A stretch of DNA of 64,000 nt from Gelatoporia subvermispora B. Its lineage: Eukaryota; Basidiomycota; Agaricomycetes; Polyporales; Gelatoporiaceae. A program made the position numbers and the translations under genes. The stretch spans positions 62,001-126,000 of the forward strand of contig KB445793.1 in NCBI GenBank assembly GCA_000320605.2, given 5' to 3'. The notes under the pieces are model-generated. The model was not told the DNA's origin. It worked only from the letters and a program-made list of their open reading frames with translations, and ran no database searches. Positions 24,534 through 35,300 of this stretch are shown here, one piece after another (within the stretch, counting starts at the first letter, position 1; every line of letters starts with the position of its first letter).

Positions 24534-25603
24534 CTTCCAGTATGCTTTCACGAGTCCCTATAGCAGAGAAGAGCTCTTGTGGAGGTTGGTGGAAACCACA
24601 GCAGCTGCCAAGCTATGTTATATACGAGGGTCTTGAGGTCGAACCCACCCTGAGTCCGTATTTCGAAAGATAGATCGGAACCAGGGTTGACTCGCGTGGA
24701 CACGAGGTGGATTCTAATAACATCGAGACCAGCTAGTTGGAGTTCGGAGGCAAGAATAGGCAAAGGGGGAGATTCCTTGCGCGGCCCGGGCCGCCGCAGT
24801 AACGACGTCAGAGCTGCTATCTCCGTCTCCATTCACGTTGCCTGGTCATAATACTCTGTAGAGCCTGACGCAAAAGGGCTCTTCACTTCATACAAATGCA
24901 CACCAGTATCCAAGAAAGCAATCTGAAGCCGTGATTCACCAACGCACTTCTGAATTATAGGCCAGGTCGCAGAGAATAGCATGAATCGAAATTCGAGACT
25001 GACGCGGCGCTATCTAAGTAGTACGGCAGCGCAGTGGCGGAGCCGCTCTCCGTCGCTTCCGGCTTCAAGCTTCTCATACATCTGAATTGTCGTTCCGCAA
25101 ATGACTCCAGTTGAGACGGCGTATACTATATCAATCGGAGGTAGCATGTCAACCTAGAGTCTAGACATCGTGCAAGCGGCTCGTGTGAGGCAGGAATTCT
25201 ATGATACCCACATTGCCTGCATCGGACCTCTCTGCTAATCGTCTATGCCGCCTTCGGATGTACAAGGACTCGCATACTTTGCGCCGATACCGAGTTGTGT
25301 TACTGAGCTCACAGCGCACTGTCAGCCATCACGGATTCGAAGACGCATACGCCGTGCGCGGCTGAAAATGCAATGAATGGTAGCAATCAATCGATACAGA
25401 GCGATACGGAGATCTGCATAGATACAATATATGATGTTCTACCTACGGAGCACTGTAATGAAAACGCGTATTGTGAACGAACCCTAGCTCAAGGTCATAA
25501 GTCTCGTCTGTCATCGTGAAGTCATGAGCATCAGTCTTCGCAAGATGTATCCTCTTCGTTGTCTACGTCGTCTTGAGTTGTGCGTATCATTTCTAGCCAC
25601 AGG
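24534..25603. other. Intergenic, no recognisable gene
   Basis: About 1.07 kb between the SDR start and the phosphatase stop. A minus frame at 24548-24832 directly upstream of the SDR has no family signature and probably falls in the leader or promoter. Nothing else seen. Confidence 0.35.
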
Positions 25604-27217
25604 TCAGTTGTAGCACCGCTTGAAGTCCTCTGCGCTCTTCTCCGACCGCGCATACTCCTGGCTCTCCACGAACTTATCTACCGAGCACACCCCATTACCC
25701 TTCCCACAAAACCCCAGCGACTGCAACGCATCGTTCACGAAGATTCTAACCGCCGCGCCCTCGTGTTTGCACTCCAAGCGCTCGACGACCATGCGCGCGG
25801 AGAACGGCACCATGCGTGAGGCGACCCATTCCCTGTCCACATCCATCTCGCGCGGGTCTAGCGGCTCCGAAATATTGTACAAGCCTAGCGCAGCGTACAC
25901 CGCGACCATCTCGTTCTCGTGCGTAAAGTCCGCGTAGAGCGCACGATCAAGCGGGAACAGCAGCGACGCGTTGTGCTGCGTGTGGTCGCGCACGGGCGTG
26001 CCCGTCAGTCGCGCGATCAGCTCGTTGACATATCCGACGCCCTGTACGCGCCCGAGTCCGTGCGGCTCGCCGTATCTGCGCAGGAGATACCATGTCAGAA
26101 GACGCACGGGTTTCACAGACAAGTTACGGCACGTACCCAGTTTTGTAGTACTTCTCCACATCTCCGTGATACTCGAACGCCCGGAAGTCATCCTCCTCGA
26201 ATAGTTTGCAGAACGGCGACACGTGCTCCTTCGCAAGCGTTTCGAATGGGCACATCGCGAGCAGATTGTACACGTCCTTCTCCGTGAGGTGCGCGCCCGG
26301 TGCCGCCTTGTTCAGACGCTTCGCAACTGCCGGGCCGAATACGCTCAGCCACTCGTCCATCTCGTCAGAGCCGTCCGACGCATTCGGGCAGTCGTTGTTC
26401 AACGTGTTGTTCACCTCCTCCGAGATGATCAGGTTGACCGCGGGATTGTAGCGCTGGCGGCTCGCCGCGGCGAAGCCTACACTCCTCTCAGTATCATTAT
26501 GAGCCCAGGGAAGATAATACTGGTACGACGCACCGACAGTCCAGTTCTTTGCAGAGTCAATCACACGCCTCTTCCCCGATGCACGCACGAACAGCATGTT
26601 CTCCGTGCTCACAAGATGGGAATACCGCTCGAATGCCTCCGAGCCCGCGTCAAACGACTGCATCGCGCCGTAGGGTACTAGCAAGTCCTCCCCAAGATCG
26701 TACGAGTAGTCCTGCAAGAAATCGAGCCGCGAGTCCACAAATTTGTGCGCGGAAGTGAGCCGCTTGACTGAGGCACGGTATTCGATACCGTCGTCATCGT
26801 TCGGGAACCGCGCACCGTGGCGCTGCAGCTGCTCTCGAGTCAGAATCTGCGCGTATCACTGCAGAATACACTTACAATGTTGGCCTGAGTGATACTGCAA
26901 CCCTTCGGAGGCGGCAAGTACGCCCCCGCCGGGTGCCAAGGCGAATACTGTCCCCACATCTTCTGTATGTGCTTCGGGATTCCCAGCGTCGGCACGTCGT
27001 CCAGCTCCTTTCTTACATGGTGTGTGCCTTTGCGATACCCAAGCAGTGAGAGCACAAGCTCCGAGCTCTGCACAAAAATAAAGAGCACCAGCGCGAGCCC
27101 AAACATGCGCTTGATCCTAAGGTCCGCGCGGCGGGTGCGTTCTGTGCGCTCCTCGACTTGCGGGTCCGCGAGCGGGAGCAGCGCCGCCTTTTCTGACGAC
27201 GACATCGTGCCGAGCAC
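25604..27217 (-). CDS. Histidine acid phosphatase (phytase-like), membrane-anchored
   Basis: Phosphomonoesterase of the histidine acid phosphatase clan, which hydrolyses phytate or other phosphate esters through a phospho-His. The start at 27217 (or MSSSEK at 27205) is followed by an Arg-rich cytosolic stretch and one helix, MFGLALVLFIFVQSSELVLSLL, a likely type II anchor that leaves the catalytic domain outside or in the lumen. Then HIQKMWGQYSPWHPAGAYLPPPKGCSITQANI. The next exon starts LQRHGARFPNDDDG (26780-26815), the catalytic RHGxRxP. Later are KFVDSRLDFLQDYSYDLG, VRASGKRRVIDSAKNW, EDVYNLLAMCPFETLA and, in the last exon (25604-26100), NELIARLTGTPVRDHTQHN and LYADFTHENEMVAVYAALGL. In that last motif the acid is Glu after His, where many phytases have Asp. 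Ends SAEDFKRCYN. Only three exons. Confidence 0.9.
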
Positions 27218-28289
27218 TGACTGGGGGTGGTGGGAGGAGTAGGGGATGAAGGTGAAGGAGGAAGAGTAGAGAAAGCCTGAACACGCGGTAGCAGGGCTTG
27301 GGGCTGTGTGATGTCACGCGTAAACCATACGGGAGTGCCGCACTGGGGATTCATTTAGGTCGGGCGCGGATGCGACACTGAATGCCTTCTCAAAGGTAGA
27401 GAGCAGCATAATAAGAGACGCGCTTGTCAATGTCCTTGAGAGGATAGACACTACTGGTGATTGGAAGTTGAAACCAGACTTTACGTAGGCCCCCTGGCTC
27501 AGGGCGAGCGTTTATGCGAGTATAGCTCACGTGACTTGCCATGAACGGTCATGAACCTACGGGCGAACTTCGTCCGGCGAGGACAGAAGTGAGAGTCTCC
27601 GTACAGGACTACGCAAACCGTCTGATATCGGGGGATCCTTCGATAGGTCGGTGATAGCATTCTGGTAGGCAGCACGTCCTATGCTAAGATGCTGATGGTC
27701 CAGCGTAATCTGATCTCTAAAAGCATTTTCGATTAAGTGGTGTAGGGTTTGAGTGCGTCTTTCTTAAGCCTTTTTTCTGCATTAGAATGGACTGTAAGTC
27801 AATCCAAAGCGAGAATGAATACTGGTGCGTTCGGGGAAAGAAGTGGCCGCGTAGACTCGAACCTGAAGGCAATATTGTTGATATAGATTCTCGAGTTGCA
27901 GCCTTGTCCGCATTTGCGCATTTCAGCGGCCATCGATCGAAGAGCGATTGATAATGATATTATATGATGTTAAACACATCAGACGGAGACAGAAGCAGGG
28001 CGTGCTCCTCGCCCGGAAAGGAAAACGACCTACCAAAAGAGTGCGAGGAAGAAGTGCGTTGACCCTTAGGGCGAATCCACTTGAATCTCTGTGATTTATA
28101 AAAAAGGCGAAATTATACGGAAGTGGTTGAATACACGTGTTAACGATACAGAACATGGGGCCGGCGAACTGAGGTCAACAATATGCGTCCATGTCGAAAG
28201 CTGAACTGACAATACAGAAGTGCTCCAGTCCCCGGCATGGGCGGCTTTCTTGAGACATGCATAGAGAGCGTGCTGAGATATGTATACAA
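27218..28289. other. Intergenic, no recognisable gene
   Basis: Contains the phosphatase promoter and AT-richer DNA. Small frames on both strands have no family motif. Its right edge meets the inverted module. Confidence 0.35.
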
Positions 28290-28508
28290 TGTACCCTGCT
28301 GAAGAGGCTGTAAATTTTATGGACCACGGTAGATGGGGGCAGAAACACATACAGAGACTGCCTGCAATTCGTAACGACGTTCAAAGGAGACAGGCGCTCG
28401 TTGAGGGCCCATATGGATCATAAGACAGAGAACTATCCGACGAATTATCACGCTGCTTCACTATCCGCTTCTTCTTCGCTCCTACGTACACCTTCAGATC
28501 GAGCATTC

Positions 28509-28944
28509 TCAGAAAGAAGGCGGGAGATGCTCACGACGTCGCACAGCAACGCGCCTCTTTCCCTCGCCACTCTCCTTTTCCGTTTGCACCACCTTCTCTC
28601 TCTCCTTCTCCATCTCCTTTGTGTACTTCACCGTCTTCCCACACGATGGACAGGTGCATCTGTTCACGCTACCTTTGCCCTCGCCAAGGCGCTCCTCCCA
28701 ATACTGTTTACGTAGCTGCGCGATCTCCTGCGTGAATGGCCGACTCCGAACGGCAAACACAGGCTCCTTGTCTAGCGCGTGCTCGAAGGTGATTAAAGCA
28801 TCATGTGAGATGAGAAGCTTGGGTGTATCCTCAAGAGGCTCAAGTCCGGCGGCGAAGAGGTAGGCGCGGAGGACGTTGGAGAGCGTGAGAGGCAAGGTTT
28901 GCGCGGAAGACAGAAGAGATCGCTTGCTCGATGTTCGTCGCCAT
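28509..28944 (-). pseudogene. Small CxxC (zinc-ribbon-like) protein gene, copy 1, frameshifted
   Basis: The start codon lies at 28944 (MATNIEQAIS). An extra A at about 28894-28895 throws the frame out just before the conserved LPLTLSNVLRAYLF. From there the protein reads on intact to 28509: EPLEDTPKLLISHDALITFEH, DKEPVFAVRSRPFTQEIAQLRKQYWEERLG, then CTCPSCGKTVKYTKEM and a Lys/Glu-rich tail ending HLPPSF. Comparison with the copy at 47584-48018, which lacks the extra base, places the error precisely. CxCPSCG could be one half of a zinc site, but there is no second CxxC pair. Function unknown. If an alternative Met after the frameshift is used, a shortened protein remains possible. Confidence 0.72.
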
Positions 28945-29610
28945 CTCGTCCAGGTCAGATTTCGGTGCTGGTATGACTACAGCTCGCTGGGCAAGTGATG
29001 TTCGAGAGCAGATGCAACTCGGAGATCGCGGGCAACTCCAGACTAAGAGTTGAATATAAAGGCCCCGTTATCTCTTCACCGGAGCATTAACCTGATATGC
29101 CGTTGTGCCCAGTAGGGTACTCATACGCGACATAAACAGAAGCATGGTGTCAGCAGCTCGCGCCATCGAGAACGAGAATGAGTACCACAAAGGTCGCAGC
29201 GAAGTGCGGTACGCGATCCCGTGGCGTCCGCCCGCGCGAACGATAGTCGTGACATTCTCAGAGAGACTCGGTCTGGGTCACAGTTCGATTGGCTCCTCGG
29301 AACGTTGCTCTTCCACGTCGTGTGCAGCCTTGTTCCCTGGGCAGAGGCAGTCTCTTCGTCTCTCGGCTTCTGCTAGTCTTTCTGCTGGATCACTCGAATG
29401 GGAACTTTGGCGGTGCGAATCGGGGGGTTGCGAATCGTACATCCATCTAGAAGTTGTTGATTCGACTTCTGTTTGATGTTGCAGCCCAAGCCCCTCCATA
29501 TGGCTGTCATCGATACATCTGCTTTGTTGCCCGTGAACGATGATTGAAGATTCCTCGTTGGTGCTTGGTCGAACCAATCGCGTGTCACAAGATGTGTCTA
29601 TCTGTCTGCC

Positions 29611-31135
29611 ATGATATCGTCGCAGCTGCTTGCTGCCTCAACGAGCGATGCATTATCCTAAGCTTCACCCAGGCGATTAGTACTCACGGAGTCTCCACTG
29701 TTACTGGATTACCTGGGAAGATCACTACCCTCTGTTTCTAATGCTAGCGGTATCTTCGCTGGCATGCTCGGCACCGGTCCTGATCGTCTTGTCGAGAGGT
29801 CATGGAGGCAATATTCCGTCCATCTTGATAACTTCCTGTTCGGCCGTCACCAACGTAGTGGTGTGCAAGCATTTGGTCCATCGAGCAGCTGTGTCCTCGG
29901 CATCCTTTAATGGTGATCAGTGAAGATTGCACTTTCCGTACTACGGCGAAAGAACATCATCTTGTTTACATCGTCGTGATCTTGAGATGACCTGGCAACC
30001 CGTAACGAATGAAGAGACGTGATGCCAGGAGGTAGATAGTGCTATTCTTGTGGCTTGATCTACAGGGCAGCAGTCAGAGGTGCTACACTACCATATCGGC
30101 AATTATTGTGGCTTACTGATATCCATGATTACAGTTGTACTTCACTCAATCACTTGCAGAGTTCCCTTGAGATTGCGATGTCTGTCATCTGGGCAGGTGA
30201 ATATTTGATAGGGTCACAAACCGTTGCCACATCCACTAACGCGCTTGGTCAATCATCGTTTAAGTATTCTCGTTCTACCGAATGCATGCAATTAGTGAAG
30301 GAAGATGGGTCCTTTCCGTGACTGTCGGAATCCTCAGTATGGTCCCAGTCGCCGTAAACGCAGTACGCTATCTCAATCTCATGCTAAACTTACGATATCT
30401 ACTCCGACCGCATTTATCAGTATGATCGGTTTGGCACTACATCGTACAGCATGGTAGAGCTACCTATCATTGGTGTTTGGTGCATTTCAAATGACGAGAA
30501 TTTCTCGCCCTCTCGAAAGTATGTATATGCCTCCTCTCTGAATTGATCTCTTACTGATAGTAGCTAGAATCAAGTCAGTATGCAGTAGTACTACCTCCTA
30601 CCCTCTCAGACACGAACTTATTTATTTGTAAATTGTCAACAGGCACTGTATACTTTGGGTAGGTGACTATTAGACTTGCAATCCCATTTCAATAATCCAC
30701 AGGGAATTCAAACATCGCAGCGACAATGAGCATCATGGATATTGTGGGTATTATGAGTAGTGGTATGGTGAGTACACGCCTAGCATATACATACTTAGCC
30801 TATCTCAGTGAACACGTCCTGGCCAGGTTCTCGACTACGCTGGAGAATTTGTACCCACGTCCGTCCACCGCTTCGTTTCGCATTTCCTAGACATGGCTGG
30901 CTCGCTGGCTGATAGAATCTCAGCTCTGATCATTTCACACTTCCTATTTGATCTTTACAGGATTGGGGACGGAGCCCCGGATAACTCAAGACACGTAACA
31001 GCCTTGTCCGACCGACTGGGGAGCTCCGTAGCGGCAGATGATCAAGTGGCGAGTCAGCAGTTGACAACCGTTATAAACGATGTGGGAGAGCAACCGTACG
31101 AGGTAAGTGCGCAGAGTCTCGGAACGCTTTGGTAG
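29611..31135 (+). CDS. DUF6533-family seven-helix protein (5' half poorly resolved)
   Basis: Basidiomycete-specific predicted seven-helix membrane protein of unknown function. The 3' half is clear: SLNHLQSSLEIAMSVIWAG (30145-30200), LTVGILSMVPVAVNA (30320-30362) and the last exon SALIISHFLFDLYRIGDGAPD to 31135. These match the minus-strand gene at 44849-46508 (LLQSILDIAMFIVWAG, SMTIGILNMVPVAVNA, SHFLLDLYDIADGAPG). The start is placed at MISSQLLAASTSDALS (29611) only because it resembles family N-termini. The expected DUF6533 core (YDxLLTFxxEVExxW) was not found between 29.6 and 30.05 kb, so the 5' part may be degraded and the gene dead. The tail lacks the NMGELLD motif seen in the other subfamily. 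Confidence 0.6.
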
Positions 31136-31457
31136 TCAAGTAACGTGCGTGACCTGTAGATGGAGGAACTGGCAGGATTAACGGAATCTTTCTTTTTTGA
31201 CAGAGAAAGATGGGAACAATCTGAGCCAATGTAATGATTGAGGAAACGGTGCTTGTTGGAATCAAACATGCATCGACTTACGGTCTTCACTGGCTCCACA
31301 CATGTGGTGGTGGCGAAAACAGTTAGAGACCATGCTAGTATACATCGCGCAGTGCCGATGGTGTGAAGACGGATAGACTAGATGCAAAATAGACAAATGA
31401 GTAGATAGATGACTAACGATAGGGTCTCGAAGTAAAAGATCGGAAATCAAACAAATC
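31136..31457. other. Spacer between DUF6533 gene and tRNA
   Basis: Non-coding as far as I can see; short AT-rich stretches and small frames only. Confidence 0.35.
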
Positions 31458-31462
31458 AAAAA
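31458..31462 (-). terminator. RNA polymerase III terminator of the tRNA
   Basis: Five T on the minus strand, one base after the tRNA discriminator, as expected for a pol III stop. Confidence 0.7.
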
Positions 31463-31463
31463 G

Positions 31464-31546
31464 CGACCAACCTGGGATTCGAACCCAGAATCTTCAGCTA
31501 TCGTCGAAACCGGAAACTGACGCCTTAACCATTAGGCCAGCCGGCC
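31464..31546 (-). tRNA. tRNA-Arg (anticodon CCG) with a 10-base intron
   Basis: Minus strand, 83 bases including intron. The 5' acceptor GGCCGGC pairs with GTTGGTC (several G-U pairs), with discriminator G. D arm GCCT-AATGGTTA-AGGC. Anticodon stem TCAGT pairs with GCTGA. The loop begins TT-CCG-G, giving anticodon CCG, and is interrupted after position 37 by ten bases before A38. T arm CTGGG-TTCGAAT-CCCAG. The B box GGTTCGAATCC is perfect. Intron position 37/38 is the canonical eukaryotic site. Isotype is read from the anticodon; CCG is Arg. Confidence 0.9.
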
Positions 31547-31894
31547 GATAATGAAAATGTTGTAGTTGTGGACATATACACAAGAGAGAGAAACCGAAAA
31601 AAGCGCTACACCGAAGCTGAATTGAGCATCGGTACTGTTAGAACGCAGCGTCGGATGTGTATGGAAAGTCTCTGAATCGTTGCAGTCGGGTTCGACATCT
31701 CCATTGGTATAGAGCCCACATTATTAGTTAGGACAATATGGCATTGAATAACGAGAGATGAGCGTCGGTTGGGGAAGCTGTTGACTCGGGAATGGACGGA
31801 CGAGCGGCGAGGGTGGTGTTTGTCTCGAACAAACAAACCGCGTCGTCCTCGCTGTTCGGGGCGGTCTGCCAGAGTTTCACCCGCGTCGACCAGC
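31547..31894. other. Intergenic: shared upstream region of tRNA and ATP17
   Basis: Divergent start regions of the tRNA (minus) and the ATP synthase subunit f gene (plus). No further element recognised. Confidence 0.4.
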
Positions 31895-32378
31895 ATGCAG
31901 CCCACTCTCATCCGTCGCTCTCTCGGCGGCCTCGTGCCCCCCAAAGTTGCCTCGCCATCCCTCCTGGTGCGCTCCCCGCGATAATATCGAAATCACCCGA
32001 CTTTTTTCTGACTTTATTTCGTGGCCAGTCGTCGGGTCAGGGTGCTGGCCTCGCCCCGCTCGTCAACTTCTACTCGCGCCTCCCCAAGGGCCCCGCTCCT
32101 CAGCCCGCCGTGCGTGGCATCAAGGAACGCTTCTTCAACGGCAAGAACGCGTCGGGCGTACCGCTCCTCGCGACCATCCTTGGTATCTTCGCCATCGGGT
32201 ACACCATCGACTACCAGAGTGCGTCCTGCCCACCCTACTTCCGGGCCTTCTTTGCTGACTCGCAACCCCCTCGCGCAACCTGCAGTGCACCTGAGTAAGA
32301 ACCTGACTCTGACTGAACACAGACGTGCACACTCACCCCGACTGAATCGCAGAGCACCACAAGAACCACCCGCACTAA
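31895..32378 (+). CDS. ATP17: Mitochondrial F1Fo-ATP synthase subunit f
   Basis: Small Fo-sector subunit of the mitochondrial ATP synthase, inner membrane, needed for assembly and dimer stability. Three exons: 31895-31966 (MQPTLIRRSLGGLVPPKVAS, an Arg-bearing presequence), 32029-32218 and 32353-32378, giving 95 residues. The central exon holds APLVNFYSRLPKGPAPQ, RGIKERFFNGKNASGVPLL and the single membrane helix ATILGIFAIGYTIDY. The C-terminus KHHKNHPH is the His-rich tail typical of fungal subunit f. Phases agree at both junctions. The length matches the family (about 95-105). Confidence 0.93.
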
Positions 32379-35300
32379 GTGCGCACGGAGGAGGGACGTC
32401 CCGGGATGCTTGCTTAGACGCTTCGCTGCACCATGTACTCGCACCACCGGAAATGTCGTTTCAACCACCACTTCTGCTCAGGCCGGGCGCCATGCCCTGG
32501 TCGAAGTGCAGTCCACTTCTTATCGCGTGCGATACCTTGTCTATCGCATTCGCATGCCGGCATGCGACCTGTCCAGCCTCATTGCCTCGCGGACGCCTCG
32601 CACAGAGGCCGCAAACAAACGTAGCGAGGTGTGCCATACACAAGAAGGTAGGTGAAATGTACGAGGACGCAGTGTGGGAGGACTCGGCATGATGCCGACC
32701 TCTTGGCTTCTTTGACGCACTGGTACGACTGCTACTCTCGTCCAGACGCGCGGAAGTTTTCCACTGCTCCCGGGCTTGCGCACGTGTCTTGAAGGCCCTT
32801 GATGACTCCCAGTGTTTGAGAGAACATGCGGCGGGCGAAGCCTGCTGGCCGTCGGTCGAGGTATGTACGCCTAAACTGGTTATATGCGCGACTATATGCG
32901 CAGTGATGCACATGTGTCGTTGCCCTGTATCCCTGTTGTGCAAACTCATGGTCGTGTTCCTCGCTACCTTCTCAACTTCGTGGCGTTCTTGGAGGTGTCC
33001 CTGCATCTTACTACCCATCCACTGACACCTATCGTATCCTGTCGATGCATCGGCCAGCGCGCGTGCGATGACGTGTACGGCTCGTTATCTTGACGTACTT
33101 CCGTCAAGCCATTTTTCCTTCTGATTCCCATTCGAAAACACCGTCCGTCGGATGCACAGCGTCCCAGACCGGTGGATTTCATTTGCTCGTCTATCTTACT
33201 TTTACATCTTCTATGCACTGTTTCCATCGGTTGGAACCGCTTTTCATGTGTCGTCATATATGTCGATCGTGCACAATCTCCGTAAAGCTTTCTCTACGCT
33301 AATTCTAGATGGAACGGGCGCTCCTCGACCTTCTCGGGGGCCTCAGCCTCGTGTTCAAGGTGAGTTGTCTTCTCCTCTTGGACAGCTGTATCTTATCACG
33401 TCACAGAGACCTTACATTGCCGCACACAAGCCGTTTGTTTCACATGGCGCAAACACGGATGACCTACGATCCTTCCCAGAGCCATGTCTTGTCAGGCTAT
33501 TTCAGAGCGTCCTCGAGGACTTCATTTCATGTCAAAGGTGAGAGTTAGCTTACCTTGCGCCTTGCGGGGCTCATCAATACGCGAGACTGATTGTTCCAAT
33601 CGCAGAACGAGGATTCATTCAACCAAATTGCCGCGCTCCTACAGCATCCCGAAGGCTCGAAGTCCAATCTATCGAATAACCGGCTAAACGAGCACTCCAA
33701 CAAGAAGGTCGCGCGACCTCCCATGTTATCAAGACGCCGGAGTGCTAACGCTTGTCTCGGGCACATCTATGTATCCGCAACCCCTACAGCCTAGCTCTCA
33801 CCATGCCTCACACTGATTGCTATCGTTTTGGATTTGTCTTGATTGGACTCTGATGTATCTTCGCCAACTCATGTAGGCCCTCACAGGCGTCCGTTTTGTG
33901 AGTGACCTGGCCATATGCGTGTCTTGCGATATCTTGACGTATGCATCTACCCAGTCGTTCGACTCCGCAAGTCGTCGAGTTCCAGCAGATCGGTCATTGA
34001 TCGCACGGCTATTCAGACTGCTTCATATCGTCCAGCCATCATACACGTCTATGTCCCTCCTATACGATCGCGCAGCCTGCAATGTGCTTGTGGGTTCCTG
34101 AGCCCAGATTCTGAGAGCGTTCGAGACCCAGTGAGCCCCTGAGATATCAAGGAAGTCGTCCGCGTGTGATTGGTGCGTCGCGTTCCGTTTTCTGTCGGAC
34201 GTACCGCAGCACTGACAATGCCCCGTCTTTCCGGCAGGGACCGACCTGCTCTCGTCGGCCCTTCTCGGCGCCTGAGGCAGCCTTCGCGGCATGTCAGATC
34301 TTCGCGGTAGTGCCAATACTCCCGGTTCAACGTTCGCACTCCGCAATCTGCGTGCACCGTCCCACGAAACCCGAGCGGGCTCGCGTGTTGCCTATCAAGA
34401 CGCCATGGTCGCCACCGCGTACCGGATCCATGACTCATACGTCGTCCGCGCTTCCATGTGCGATTCTATGAAGGAAGTTGCCATGGGACTCCGGATGCCC
34501 TAGCAAGCGTTTGTGCGTTTTCGTCCTGTCCGTCGGGCTGCACGGTTGACAGGTCGTCGTAGCGCCGAGGATCGCCTTTCCGCAGATGAGCACACTCGTG
34601 CGGTGCCTGCGACTCGAGCGGTACTCACCATGGGAGTACATTGTCAGTTGTATTGGGGAGTGACAGACCGCACCCGAAGCGCCAACGGGTGCTCCTCGAG
34701 TTTCCTCGTGCGAGCTTGTTGCAGCATCTTGACGTATGCACGCCTCCGGGCGACGGCCCAGCAGAGCGGATACAGGCGGCTTGTCTATCTGCGGGAAACA
34801 TTGCCTTTCGTCATCTTGCGACGATCTCCTGTCACGGGCGCACAGCTTGTGCCTGCGTGCCTACGCAGGCGACGCGGAATACATAATAGGTATGTCGCCT
34901 TCCCCAATCGCTATCGGCTGATCAGCGACTCACATTGCACGCATGAGGCGATTCCGATACTGTCTGCTACAGCATCCGCGGGGTTTGTGTATGATCTATC
35001 TAGGGTTCGCTGCAGACGAATGAAAAGCCATGAGACGCCCTCCCACCGAAGTGCGCATGGCTTCATATTACAGTCTATCACCCTATCTCTATCTCAACCG
35101 ACTTCTGCGTCCGCACACGGTACGCGCCAAGCTTCGGTGGTATCTATGACTCATGCATATGCATGGGCCCACCCGGCCGCTACGCGCCTCCCCACCGCTC
35201 GCCGTCGCAGCGCCCCAACCAACATCCGCAAGGCACTCGACATTCGGCACGTCACAATTTGCAGCCGCACGTTGCTCAGTGCGTGCACAGGCGTACACGG

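Larger units (their letters stand above)
28290..31135. repeat. Left copy of an inverted two-gene module
   Basis: Read on the minus strand, 29250 down to about 28290 matches plus-strand 47260 up to about 48230. The match covers the small CxxC gene, its 5' region with the shared stretch around GCCCAGTAGG, and its 3' region. Similarity continues through 29280-29420 (matching about 47060-47190 in reverse) and reappears in the adjoining DUF6533 genes, including intron bases around 30320-30480 versus 45640-45800. The two copies therefore form one large inverted repeat, diverged by many substitutions and indels. Confidence 0.78.
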
